Origin: Rhodobacteraceae bacterium UBA6213
GTDB lineage: Bacteria; Pseudomonadota; Alphaproteobacteria; Rhodobacterales; Rhodobacteraceae
DNA: 64,000 nt
Direction of reading: 5' to 3'
Assembly: GCA_002421605.1 (NCBI GenBank)
Contig: DISJ01000006.1
Location: 91,318 to 155,317, forward strand
Part shown: positions 1 to 7,974 of the stretch, piece after piece
How the letters are laid out: every line of letters begins with the position of its first letter
Position numbering within the stretch: position 1 is the stretch's first letter
Translations under genes and position numbers: made by a program
The notes under the pieces: model-generated
What the model was told of the DNA's origin: nothing
Database searches by the model: none
Seen by the model: the letters and a program-made list of their open reading frames with translations, nothing else

Positions 1-342
1 ATCGGCGATGGCCGCTTTGCCGCGGTTGGCGTGGGCATCGGCTCGGCCACGGGGCTTGGCGCTATCGGCAAGGTCACGGTGTTCGAGCAACCCCACACCT
101 CGCCCAATTACCTGATGCGCGAGATGATCTACGTTGTCGGCCGTAAGCATGCTGCGCGGCTGCGTGTGCTGGCCTATGGGCTGGCGGTGGTGGCGCCGCT
201 GGCGGTGGTGCTGGTGCTGCCAGGTGGCCCTGCGCGTGTGGCGCTGGCAGCGCTATTGCATCTGACCGGGGTTCTGGCCGCGCGCTGGCTGTTCTTTGCG
301 CAGGCCGAGCATGTGGTAGGCCTTTACTACGGGCAGCGCTAA
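1..342 (+). CDS. dmsC: DMSO reductase anchor subunit (DmsC family), C-terminal part
   Basis: The window opens inside this gene. Frame 1 gives about 113 C-terminal residues ending at TAA 340-342. The visible part has the family-like stretch VFEQPHTSPNYLMREMIY followed by two hydrophobic membrane segments (about residues 57-75 and 80-100 of the visible part). DmsC proteins are multi-pass quinol-oxidising membrane anchors of molybdenum DMSO/TMAO-type reductases, passing electrons to the Fe-S subunit. The catalytic and Fe-S subunits would lie upstream, outside the window. The segment is too short to separate DmsC from related anchors such as those of other molybdopterin oxidoreductases. Confidence 0.8.
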   Translation: MGDGRFAAVGVGIGSATGLGAIGKVTVFEQPHTSPNYLMREMIYVVGRKHAARLRVLAYGLAVVAPLAVVLVLPGGPARVALAALLHLTGVLAARWLFFAQAEHVVGLYYGQR

Positions 343-425
343 GTGGCGCGACAAAGGTGAAAAGCCGCCGCTTGGGGGTTTTCGCCGCGCGACGGCGCCG
401 CTAAGGTTCGCGCCAAGGCTGGATC

Positions 426-674
426 ATGGGGGCTTCGATGCGCTGCGTATTCGTTCAGGTAAGGTGCCAACCGGGCAAGACCTATGAGGTTGCCGACGCG
501 ATCTATGAGCGCGAGGTGGTCAGCGAACTTTATTCGACCTCGGGCGATTATGACCTGATCGCCAAAGTTTATGTGCCCGACGAGGCTGATGTGGGCCATT
601 TTCTGACCGAGGCGCTGTTCGATATTCCCGGTATCAGCCGAACTCTGACGACGATGACTTTCAGGGCGTTCTAG
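426..674 (+). CDS. Stand-alone Lrp/AsnC ligand-binding (RAM) domain protein
   Basis: This is an 82-residue protein with no helix-turn-helix, consisting only of the alpha-beta RAM domain of Lrp/AsnC regulators. Hallmarks are VFVQVRCQPGKTYEVAD at the start and SGDYDLIAKVYV in the middle. Stand-alone RAM proteins bind amino acids or other small effectors and form multimers; some pair with full-length Lrp proteins. The ATG at 426 has AAGG seven bases upstream. An internal ATG at 438 would give MRCVFVQV, which also fits family N-termini, so the start is uncertain by four codons. It is 83 bases after the dmsC-like gene on the same strand, which does not prove a functional link. Confidence 0.85.
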   Translation: MGASMRCVFVQVRCQPGKTYEVADAIYEREVVSELYSTSGDYDLIAKVYVPDEADVGHFLTEALFDIPGISRTLTTMTFRAF

Positions 675-676
675 CC

Positions 677-1435
677 TTACCTGCGCAGCATCCGGAAAGC
701 AGCTGATGCGGCCCAACCCGCCACCACGGCCAGCACAAGCGACATCATCCCATACGCATAGGCATGTTCGCGTGACATCAAAAACAGCGTACGCTCCAGC
801 CCAATCTTGCGCACCGGAAGCGCAGAGCGGTACAGATCAATCACCTCGCCACCGCGCAGCAGGTAGATACGCACCTTGTAATCGCCTTCGACGAGGTTTG
901 CGGGCAGCTTGAAATCGGCGCGAAACAGCGTGCCCTCGATCAGCTTCACCGAGCCTTCTGCAAGCGAATACTGCCCTTCGGCTACGCGGATGCGCAACAG
1001 CGCCTCGGTAAAGGGGCGCGCGTCTTCAACTTCAAGCGGGCCGGAAAAAGCGCGCACTGCAAGAGGCACCGAAATGCGTTGGCGAACGTCTTCGGCAGGG
1101 TCAAGAATCTCGTCAAGCGGGCCGGTGCTGGCAACCGAATAATAGCTTGGCGTCGCCGATACACCCACCTCTTCGGTGTTGATCCAGATCCCCGCAATAT
1201 GATCTTTGCGCCGGATCGTGACCGAACCTGCAGGGCCTTCGAGCGTTACGATCACTTGCATCGGTGGCCCGGCAGGTTCGGGCGCATCGCGGCGCACGGC
1301 ACCGTAGATCAGCACCTCGGTGCCGTCAAAACTGGAGGTGATGCCGACTTCGTCCAGCGAAAGCCCGGCAACCACAGTTTCGGCATAAGCCGGAGCAGCG
1401 CCCAGCAGCACTAGCAGCAGAAGCGCGCGGATCAT
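677..1435 (-). CDS. TIGR02186 family membrane-anchored protein
   Basis: This 252-residue protein has a signal peptide (residues 1-18, cut near AYA-E), a long beta-rich extracytoplasmic region and one C-terminal membrane segment (about 226-247) followed by basic residues. It resembles the TIGR02186 family of alphaproteobacteria, which has no assigned biochemical role and is commonly found beside TauE/SafE-type exporters. Here its start overlaps the end of the exporter gene by four bases (ATGA), so the two are almost surely co-translated. A role in sulfite or sulfonate export is inferred only from this neighbour. Confidence 0.85.
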   Translation of the reverse strand: MIRALLLLVLLGAAPAYAETVVAGLSLDEVGITSSFDGTEVLIYGAVRRDAPEPAGPPMQVIVTLEGPAGSVTIRRKDHIAGIWINTEEVGVSATPSYYSVASTGPLDEILDPAEDVRQRISVPLAVRAFSGPLEVEDARPFTEALLRIRVAEGQYSLAEGSVKLIEGTLFRADFKLPANLVEGDYKVRIYLLRGGEVIDLYRSALPVRKIGLERTLFLMSREHAYAYGMMSLVLAVVAGWAASAAFRMLRR

Positions 1436-2352
1436 GGCGCACCCCCCGGATACAGCGAATAGAGGTCAGACGGCGTTAGCAGAAGATCAAGCGCCAGCTT
1501 GATCGCAACCGCCAGCACCAAAAGCGCCAACAACATCCGCAGCTCTTCAGCCTTGAGGCGGCCCGACAGCCGGGTGCCGACCTGTGCGCCGACAACGCTG
1601 CCTGCAATCAGCAAAAACGCCAGCACGATATCGACCGACTGGTTGGTTACCGCGTGCGCCATAGTGGTAAAGGCAGATACGAAAATGACCTGAAACAACG
1701 AGGTTCCGATCACCACTTTTGTCGGCATTCCCAGAATGTAGATCATCGCGGGAACCATGATGAAACCGCCGCCCACACCCATGATTGCCGCCAGCACACC
1801 CACGACCAACCCGACCAGCACCGGCGGGATCACCGAGATATAAAGCCCCGAGGCGCGAAACTTCATCTTGAGCGGCAGATTGTGCACCCAGTGGTGTTGA
1901 TGCCGCTTGGTGCGCCGCGCCCCGGGATTGCGCGCGCGCCGCCACGAACGCAGCCCTTCTTGTGCCATCAGAAGGCCGATGAAGCCCAAAAACACCACAT
2001 AGGAAAGCTGCACCACAAGGTCGATCTGACCAAGTGATTGCAGCCAGTTGAAAACCAAAATGCCTGCGGCAGACCCCATGATGCCGCCGACTAGCAGCAC
2101 AGTGCCCATCGGAATATCTACCGATTTGCGCTTCAGATGCGCAAGCACCCCGGAAACCGACGAGGCCACGACCTGATTGGACCCGGTCGCCACCGCCACG
2201 CCCGGCGGTATCCCGATGAAGAACAACAAGGGCGTGATCAAAAACCCGCCACCTACCCCGAACAGACCAGAAAGCACGCCCACCACGCCGCCCAGCCCCA
2301 GCAGCAGAAACGCGTTTACGGCAACGTCGGCAATGGGCAGATAGATTTGCAT
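1432..2352 (-). CDS. TauE/SafE family sulfite exporter-like permease
   Basis: This is a 306-residue polytopic inner-membrane protein built as two homologous halves. Each half has the family's glycine-rich loop: GLFGVGGGFLITP near residue 29 and AIMGVGGGFIMVP near residue 190. The family exports sulfite, sulfoacetate or other organosulfur anions, and substrates vary. The predicted cytoplasmic loop between the halves is rich in Arg and His (about 137-155). It is the first gene of a two-gene unit with the TIGR02186 protein. The exact substrate cannot be read from sequence. Confidence 0.9.
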   Translation of the reverse strand: MQIYLPIADVAVNAFLLLGLGGVVGVLSGLFGVGGGFLITPLLFFIGIPPGVAVATGSNQVVASSVSGVLAHLKRKSVDIPMGTVLLVGGIMGSAAGILVFNWLQSLGQIDLVVQLSYVVFLGFIGLLMAQEGLRSWRRARNPGARRTKRHQHHWVHNLPLKMKFRASGLYISVIPPVLVGLVVGVLAAIMGVGGGFIMVPAMIYILGMPTKVVIGTSLFQVIFVSAFTTMAHAVTNQSVDIVLAFLLIAGSVVGAQVGTRLSGRLKAEELRMLLALLVLAVAIKLALDLLLTPSDLYSLYPGGAP

Positions 2353-2380
2353 TTTCGGGACTTTTCAGCTTGGCAAAAAA

Positions 2381-2410
2381 ACTGTGCGCCCCGTGGCGGA
2401 TGTTTGTCAA
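2381..2410 (-). promoter_or_regulatory. Candidate promoter for the TauE-TIGR02186 pair
   Basis: On the minus strand TTGACA (2405-2410) is followed after 18 bases by CACAGT (2381-2386), about 30 bases before the TauE start. The -35 box is perfect; the -10 box matches only three of six. Several T residues follow at 2374-2380. It would let the pair be expressed independently of the nucleoside operon upstream. Confidence 0.35.
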
Positions 2411-2423
2411 ACGCCGCGACGGG

Positions 2424-3227
2424 TCAGACGAGATCGCGCAGGTATCGTCGCAAAACCCGTTCCAGTTTTGTCGCACCTAGTGGCGCCATTGCCTTGGTAT
2501 GTTCGTGGCTGATTGCCTCTGCCGAAAGCCCGGCCCCCATGTTGGTCACTACCGAAACCGCCGCAACGGCCAGCCCAAGAAAGCGTGCAAGGATCACTTC
2601 GGGCACTGTGGACATGCCCACAGCATCAGCCCCGAGAATTCGCGCAGCGCGAATTTCGGCCGGGGTTTCAAACGAAGGCCCCGAAAACCAGCAATAGACA
2701 CCCTCAGGCAACGCCACCCCTTCAGCCGCTGCTGCGGCCTTGAGCCCCGCGCGCATGGCAGGGTCGTGCGCTTCGGTCAGTGGCACAAAACGCGAATCCG
2801 AAGGCTCGCCAATCAGCGGGTTGGCCCCGGCAAACGCGATGTGGTCATTGAGCAGCATCAGCCCGCCCGGCGGGATATCGGCGCGCAGGCTACCAGCTGC
2901 GTTGGTCAACAAAAGGCTTTCCGCCCCCAGGTCCTTGAGCACTTCCAAAGGCAAGCGCATTTCGGCGGGATTGCCGCGTTCGTAGTAATGCGCGCGCCCA
3001 CCGAATACTGCCACCCGCACGCCTTCCAGATCGCCAATCACCAGTTTCGGATTGTGGCCCGAAACCCCGGCATGTGGAAAGCCCGGAAGGTCGGCATAGT
3101 CAATCGCCACACCCTGCACGGCCTCGGCCAGATGCCCCAAGCCTGACCCGAGGATCAGCCCCAACCGTGGCGGTTCTGCCCCGACGCGGGCGCGTATAAG
3201 GGTAGCAAGATCAGCGCTCTTTGACAT
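2424..3227 (-). CDS. punA: Purine nucleoside phosphorylase (trimeric type)
   Basis: The enzyme splits inosine/guanosine-type nucleosides with phosphate into base and ribose-1-phosphate. The 267-residue protein has the class signature: GLILGSGLGHL for phosphate binding, FSGPSFETPAEIRAARILGA in the active site region, GMSTVPEV, and VTNMGAGLS. ATG 3225-3227 (MSKSADLA) was chosen because it gives the usual family length; an upstream in-frame start at 3278 would run deep into the preceding gene. It overlaps the end of the permease gene by 17 bases and is the last gene of the nucleoside transporter operon, so imported nucleosides are probably its substrates. Confidence 0.93.
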   Translation of the reverse strand: MSKSADLATLIRARVGAEPPRLGLILGSGLGHLAEAVQGVAIDYADLPGFPHAGVSGHNPKLVIGDLEGVRVAVFGGRAHYYERGNPAEMRLPLEVLKDLGAESLLLTNAAGSLRADIPPGGLMLLNDHIAFAGANPLIGEPSDSRFVPLTEAHDPAMRAGLKAAAAAEGVALPEGVYCWFSGPSFETPAEIRAARILGADAVGMSTVPEVILARFLGLAVAAVSVVTNMGAGLSAEAISHEHTKAMAPLGATKLERVLRRYLRDLV

Positions 3228-4182
3228 AGGCTTCCCCCCCTGCGCGCGGTGGCGTTGCTTTGCCGATGAACCCGGCAAGAATGACCACTGTCAGAATATA
3301 AGGCAACGCTTGCATGAACTGAACCGGTACAACGAAAAGTCCCACGTCGATATTCTGAAATCGAATTGCCACAGCTTCCAGCAACCCGAACAGCATGGTC
3401 GCCCACAGCACGCGCCACGGCCGCCAGTTGGCAAAAATCAGCGCGGCGAGCGCGATAAAGCCCTTGCCCGCCGTCATTTCCTTGCCAAAGCCTGCCGAGG
3501 GCGCCGAGGTCGCAAGATAAGCGCCCGCGAAACCGCACAGGATGCCCGCAATCGCCACCGCCGTATACCGCAGCCGCAGCACCGAAACGCCCGCTGTATC
3601 AACCGACTCGGGGTTTTCGCCGACCGCGCGCAGGCGCAGGCCAAAGCGGGTGCGAAACAGCAGGAACCACGTCAGCGGAACGATGGCGAAGGCGATATAA
3701 ACAAGGATCGTGTGCCCCGAAATCAGGTCATGATAAACTGTTCCGAACACGGGCACGTCGGCCAACGCATCTGCCCCCGGCAAGGTGATCGATTCAAACC
3801 GTGCCGAACCTTTGATCGGCGGGGTGCGCCCGCCGAGTTGAAACAGGTTTTGCCCGATCAGCACGGTCAGCCCGGAGGCCAGAAAGTTGATTGCCACACC
3901 AGAAATCAGCTGATTGCCGCGAAAGGTGATCGAGGCAAGGCCGTGGATGAGCGCCAGCGCCAGCGACCCGCCAATTGCCGCGATTAGGCCAAGCCATGCC
4001 GAGCCGGTAATCGAGGCGACCGCGCCGGCCGTAAAGGCACCCATCAGCATCTTGCCTTCCAGCCCGATGTCGAACACGCCAGAACGTTCCGAATATAGCC
4101 CCGCCAATGCGGCAAGCAGTAACGGAATACCCAGTCGCACTCCGGAATCGAGCACCTGAATGAGTGTCGAAAGATCCATCAC
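3211..4182 (-). CDS. ABC transporter permease, BMP/nucleoside type (second permease)
   Basis: This 323-residue membrane protein has about nine hydrophobic segments and the family's coupling stretch FDIGLEGKMLMGAFTAG near residue 38. It matches the NupQ/YufQ type of permease, which pairs with a second permease and one double-domain ATPase to import nucleosides. The start overlaps the preceding permease gene by four bases (4179-4182). Its C-terminus overlaps the phosphorylase start. The mixed membrane topology is as expected; nothing is missing. Confidence 0.92.
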   Translation of the reverse strand: MMDLSTLIQVLDSGVRLGIPLLLAALAGLYSERSGVFDIGLEGKMLMGAFTAGAVASITGSAWLGLIAAIGGSLALALIHGLASITFRGNQLISGVAINFLASGLTVLIGQNLFQLGGRTPPIKGSARFESITLPGADALADVPVFGTVYHDLISGHTILVYIAFAIVPLTWFLLFRTRFGLRLRAVGENPESVDTAGVSVLRLRYTAVAIAGILCGFAGAYLATSAPSAGFGKEMTAGKGFIALAALIFANWRPWRVLWATMLFGLLEAVAIRFQNIDVGLFVVPVQFMQALPYILTVVILAGFIGKATPPRAGGEAYVKER

Positions 4183-5273
4183 GCGGCCCTCCTGCGACGC
4201 CCAAGTGCGAACAGCCGCTCGACGATCATCCGCATCATGTTATCGAGCGCGCCGGTAAACAGAATGACCAGCGCCTGCACGACGGTTCGCAACTCAATCG
4301 GGATCGTGGTCCAAAGCCCAAGCTCGGCACCGCCCTGATACAGAAAGCCAAACAGAAGCGCCGCAACAAACACCCCGAACGGGTGGTTGCGCCCCATCAG
4401 GGCCACGGCGATACCGATGAACCCCGCGCCTTCAACCGCATTCAGCACCAGCCGTTCGGCCTCGCCCATGACGTTGTTGATGGCCATCATCCCCGACAAA
4501 CCACCCGAAAGCAGCATGACATACATGGTGATGCGAAATGGCGAGATACCGGCGTAAACCGCCGCCTTTTCCGATTTACCAAAGGCGCGGATCGCATAGC
4601 CAAGCCGCGAGCGGAACAGCAAATACCAAACCCCCACGCACGCGGCGAGCGCGATGAAAAGCGAGATGTTCGCTGGGGTGTTCTTGTTGAAATACCCGCC
4701 GATCAAAGGCAATTCGTAAAGCGTGGGCAGATGCGCGCCAGCGGGGAACTTTGCCGTGGCGGGGTCCATGCTGCCCGCCGGGCGCATGACGTTGACCAGC
4801 ACATAGTTCAAAAGCGCCGCACCGATGAAATTGAACATCATCGTGGTGATAACGATATGGCTACCGCGCCGCGCCTGTAACCAGCCCGGAATTGCGGCCC
4901 AGATCGCGCCAAAGGCTATGCCGCCCACCATTGCAGCGGGCAAGGCCAGTGTCCAATGCGGCCACGGAAACGCCAACGCCACAATGGCCACACCCAGCCC
5001 GCCGACCATCGCCTGCCCCTCGCCGCCGATGTTGAACAGGCTGGCGCGGAACGCGATGGAAACCGCAAGGCCGGTGAACATGAAGTTGGTGGCGTAATAC
5101 AGCGTATAGCCCCAGCCATAGGCAGACCCGAGCGCACCATCGACCATGATCTTCAGCGCTTCCCACGGGTTCTCTCCGATGTAGAGAATGACCAGTGCCG
5201 AAATGCCAAAAGCCGCAATGATGCTCATTAGCGGGATCAGCACCACATCCGCCCAAGTCGGAAGCCTTGTCAT
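4179..5273 (-). CDS. ABC transporter permease, BMP/nucleoside type (first permease)
   Basis: This 364-residue polytopic permease resembles NupP/YufP. The conserved coupling region reads FNIGGEGQAMVGGLG, with about ten membrane segments around it, and a short basic C-terminus (LGRRRRAA). The start ATG shares its A with the TAA stop of the ATPase gene (TAATG at 5271-5275), so translation is probably coupled. It should form a heterodimer with the 3211-4182 permease. Confidence 0.92.
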   Translation of the reverse strand: MTRLPTWADVVLIPLMSIIAAFGISALVILYIGENPWEALKIMVDGALGSAYGWGYTLYYATNFMFTGLAVSIAFRASLFNIGGEGQAMVGGLGVAIVALAFPWPHWTLALPAAMVGGIAFGAIWAAIPGWLQARRGSHIVITTMMFNFIGAALLNYVLVNVMRPAGSMDPATAKFPAGAHLPTLYELPLIGGYFNKNTPANISLFIALAACVGVWYLLFRSRLGYAIRAFGKSEKAAVYAGISPFRITMYVMLLSGGLSGMMAINNVMGEAERLVLNAVEGAGFIGIAVALMGRNHPFGVFVAALLFGFLYQGGAELGLWTTIPIELRTVVQALVILFTGALDNMMRMIVERLFALGRRRRAA

Positions 5274-6847
5274 TACGCGGCCTCCTCGGCGACAACGCCC
5301 GCCATCATCAGGCCCAATTCTCGCTGATCGGTGACCTCTGGGTCGCGCTCGCCCATGATGCGGCCATCGAACATGACTGCGATGCGGTCCGACATGCTCA
5401 GAATCTCGTCAAGCTCTACCGAGACCAGAAGCACGGCCTTGCCGGCATCACGCAGCGCGATGATCTGGCGATGGATAAACTCGATCGCGCCAATATCAAC
5501 GCCGCGCGTCGGTTGGCCGACCAAAAGCAGGTCGGGGTTGCGCTCGATCTCGCGCGCCAGCACCAGTTTCTGCTGATTGCCCCCCGAAAAGCTTTTTGCC
5601 GGTAGCGCCGGGTTTGGTGGGCGCACATCAAAGCGTTCCAGCTTTTTCGCGGCCTCTGTAATGATCGCCGCGTTATCCATCAAAAGCGCGTTCTTTTGGT
5701 ATTCTGGTGCGTTGTGATAGCCAAAGATCAAATTTTCCCAAGCGGTGAAATCCATAATCAGGCCAAGGTGCTGGCGGTCTTCTGGCACATGTGCAATGCC
5801 GCGCTCCCGCCGCGTCTGCCCGTTCGAATGGCTTCCGGTCAGATCAATTTCCTGACCCTTTATCCGCACCGTTCCCGTGGCCGACTGAAAGCCACCAAGC
5901 ACCCTTAAAAGTTCGGATTGGCCGTTGCCGGAAACCCCGGCGATGCCGAGTATTTCGCCCGCGCGGATTGAAAAGCTGATGCCTTTCAGGCGTTCTACGC
6001 CATCGTCGTCAACGACGCGCAGGTTTTCGACCTCAAGCACCATCTCGCCGGGGCGCGCGGGGCCTTTTTGCACATCAAGCAGCACCTTGCGCCCTACCAT
6101 CAGTTCCGCCAGTGCCTCGGGGCTGGTCTCGGCGGTGCTGACGGTCGCGGTCATTTCACCGCGGCGCATCACTGAAACGGTGTCAGTGATTTCCATGATC
6201 TCGCGCAACTTGTGGGTAATCAGGATGATGGTTTTACCCTGTTCGCGCAGGCTGCGCAGAATGCGAAACAGGTGGTCGGCCTCATCCGGGGTCAGAACCC
6301 CGGTCGGTTCGTCCAGTATCAGCACCTCGGCGTGACGATAAAGCGCCTTGAGAATCTCGACCCGCTGCAACTGGCCCACCGAAAGCTCGTCAATGGTGGC
6401 ATCTGGGTCAACTTCCAGCGCGTATTCCTTGGCAAGCCGTTCCAGCTCTGTGCGCGCACGCGCCAACGAAGGGCGCAGCAACATGCCTTCTTCAACACCC
6501 AGAATGACGTTTTCCAGCACGGTGAAATTCTGCACCAGCTTGAAGTGCTGAAACACCATGCCGATACCCGCGCGGATCGCTGCTTGGCTGTCGTGAATGA
6601 CGGTGGGCACGCCTGCGATAAGTATCTCGCCAGCGTCAGCACGGTAAAAGCCGTAAAGGATCGACATCAGCGTGGACTTTCCCGCGCCGTTTTCACCAAT
6701 GATGCCGTGGATCGTGCCCGGCATGACGCGAATTGATATGTCCTTGTTCGCCTGCACCGGCCCGAAAGCCTTGGAGATGCCGCGCAACTCTATAGCCGGA
6801 GCGGGGGCGGCAGCTTCCTGCCGCCCCGACGATTGATCAACTGCCAT
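5273..6847 (-). CDS. Nucleoside ABC transporter ATP-binding protein (two ABC domains)
   Basis: This 524-residue ATPase contains two fused ABC domains, as in NupO/YufO and sugar-type transporters. The N-terminal domain is canonical: Walker A GENGAGKST near residue 54, signature LSVGQLQRVE, Walker B LILDEPT. The C-terminal domain has a degenerate Walker A (GVSGNGQSE), a good signature (SGGNQQKLVLARE) and VGQPTRGVD in place of the Walker B acidic residue. This asymmetry is usual in the family and means one site probably drives hydrolysis. It lies six bases after the binding-protein gene in the same operon. Confidence 0.93.
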   Translation of the reverse strand: MAVDQSSGRQEAAAPAPAIELRGISKAFGPVQANKDISIRVMPGTIHGIIGENGAGKSTLMSILYGFYRADAGEILIAGVPTVIHDSQAAIRAGIGMVFQHFKLVQNFTVLENVILGVEEGMLLRPSLARARTELERLAKEYALEVDPDATIDELSVGQLQRVEILKALYRHAEVLILDEPTGVLTPDEADHLFRILRSLREQGKTIILITHKLREIMEITDTVSVMRRGEMTATVSTAETSPEALAELMVGRKVLLDVQKGPARPGEMVLEVENLRVVDDDGVERLKGISFSIRAGEILGIAGVSGNGQSELLRVLGGFQSATGTVRIKGQEIDLTGSHSNGQTRRERGIAHVPEDRQHLGLIMDFTAWENLIFGYHNAPEYQKNALLMDNAAIITEAAKKLERFDVRPPNPALPAKSFSGGNQQKLVLAREIERNPDLLLVGQPTRGVDIGAIEFIHRQIIALRDAGKAVLLVSVELDEILSMSDRIAVMFDGRIMGERDPEVTDQRELGLMMAGVVAEEAA

Positions 6848-6853
6848 ATCCGA

Positions 6854-7843
6854 TCAGTTGACCGGGCAGGTGTTGTCGCTCATGTAATCGTGCACCACGA
6901 TCTCGCCCGAGATGATCTTGGCGGCGGCCGCATCGACCGCTGCAAGCATTTCGGGGGTCACGAGGGGTGCGTTGTTTTCATCCATCGCATAGCCCACGCC
7001 ACCGGCTGCGAGGTCCATCACGTTGATGCCGGTCGCAAGCTCGGTTCCGGCCGAGAAGGCGTCAAAGACCGCGTTGTCGACGCGCTTGAGCATCGAGGTC
7101 AGCACATGGCCCGGTTGCAGGTGGTTCTGGTTGCTGTCCACTCCGATCGACAAAATGCCCGCATCCGCCGCTGCCTGCAGCACACCGATCCCGGTGCCGC
7201 CAGCCGCCGCGTAGATAACGTCGGCACCTTGGCTGACTTGCGAAGTGGTCAGCTCTGCGCCCTTCACCGGGTCATTCCATGCGGTGGGGGTGGTGCCGGT
7301 CATGTTCTGGATCACCTTGGCGTCGGGGTTCGCGGCAACCACGCCTTGCGCATAACCGCAGCCAAACTTGCGGATCAGCGGAATATCCATACCGCCAATA
7401 AAGCCTACGGTGCCGGATTTCGATGCCATCGCCGCCATGATACCGACGAGGTAAGACCCCTGTTCTTCGGTAAACACCACCGAGCGCACGTTCGGCTGGT
7501 CAACCACCATGTCGATGATAGCAAACTTGGTGTTCGGGTAATCGGGCGCCACAGTGTTGAGCACATCGCCAAAGGCAAAGCCGGTCATCACGATCGGGTT
7601 GGCACCGGTTTCGGCAAGCCGACGAAGCGCCTGTTCGCGCTGCGCTTCGGACTGCATCTCAAGTTCTTTGTAGCTGCCGCCTGTCTCTGCCTTCCAACGC
7701 TCTGCGCCACCAAAGGCCGCCTCGTTGAAGGATTTGTCAAATTTGCCGCCAAGGTCATAGATCAGTGCCGGATCAGCGAGTGTAGGGCCTGCGAAAAGCG
7801 CAAGCGTGGCAGCTGCGCCGAGGAACTGTTTCATGATCGTCAT
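6854..7843 (-). CDS. BMP-family nucleoside-binding protein of the ABC transporter
   Basis: This 329-residue periplasmic binding protein has an N-terminal signal peptide (hydrophobic residues 7-19, cut near LAD) and the Bmp/Med/PnrA fold. Typical stretches are DLGGKFDKSFNEAAFGG and QGADVIYAAAGGTGIGVLQA. PnrA-type members bind purine nucleosides. As first gene of an operon that ends with purine nucleoside phosphorylase, it is likely a purine nucleoside receptor. The start ATG at 7843 has GGGAG six bases upstream; a second ATG three codons in is less well placed. The ribosome binding site lies inside a possible leader structure (see 7845-7917). Confidence 0.92.
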   Translation of the reverse strand: MTIMKQFLGAAATLALFAGPTLADPALIYDLGGKFDKSFNEAAFGGAERWKAETGGSYKELEMQSEAQREQALRRLAETGANPIVMTGFAFGDVLNTVAPDYPNTKFAIIDMVVDQPNVRSVVFTEEQGSYLVGIMAAMASKSGTVGFIGGMDIPLIRKFGCGYAQGVVAANPDAKVIQNMTGTTPTAWNDPVKGAELTTSQVSQGADVIYAAAGGTGIGVLQAAADAGILSIGVDSNQNHLQPGHVLTSMLKRVDNAVFDAFSAGTELATGINVMDLAAGGVGYAMDENNAPLVTPEMLAAVDAAAAKIISGEIVVHDYMSDNTCPVN

Positions 7844-7844
7844 T

Positions 7845-7917
7845 AGTGTCTCCCGGTCTGTTGCGCGCCTTCCCTACGGGCAGGCGCCTGTTGGCGGGCG
7901 ACATGCCCGCAGACACT
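7845..7917 (-). promoter_or_regulatory. Candidate structured leader RNA (three-way junction) of the nucleoside transporter operon
   Basis: The minus-strand leader can fold into a closing helix P1 (AGTGTCT at 7911-7917 with AGACACT at 7845-7851) enclosing two hairpins. P2 pairs GCGGGC (7905-7910) with GCCCGC (7894-7899). P3 pairs GCGCCT (7882-7887) with AGGCGC (7865-7870), with an inner CCC/GGG. The 3' strand of P1 directly follows the GGG of the Shine-Dalgarno and ends one base before the start codon, so P1 formation would mask translation initiation. The conserved core of known purine riboswitches is not visible. The arms are seen in sequence; a regulatory role is inference. Confidence 0.4.
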
Positions 7918-7920
7918 GCG

Positions 7921-7949
7921 ATTAGGGCGAGTTGCCACGATAGGGTCAA
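7921..7949 (-). promoter_or_regulatory. Candidate promoter of the nucleoside transporter operon
   Basis: On the minus strand TTGACC (7944-7949) and CCTAAT (7921-7926) are separated by exactly 17 bases. Five of six and four of six positions match the housekeeping sigma consensus. Transcription would begin near 7914, so the whole leader structure at 7845-7917 would be in the transcript. Confidence 0.5.
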
Positions 7950-7974
7950 TAGCAATCTCGCGCCGAAGCTCGCC

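Noticed and set aside
6833..7846. Long plus-strand open frame of 337 residues antisense to the BMP receptor gene
   Set aside because: It mirrors the receptor gene codon pattern, has no family motifs and no credible ribosome binding site; the opposite strand encodes a clear binding protein.
7845..7917. Known purine (guanine/adenine) riboswitch
   Set aside because: The three-way junction is similar in outline, but the conserved junction bases and kissing loops are not seen.
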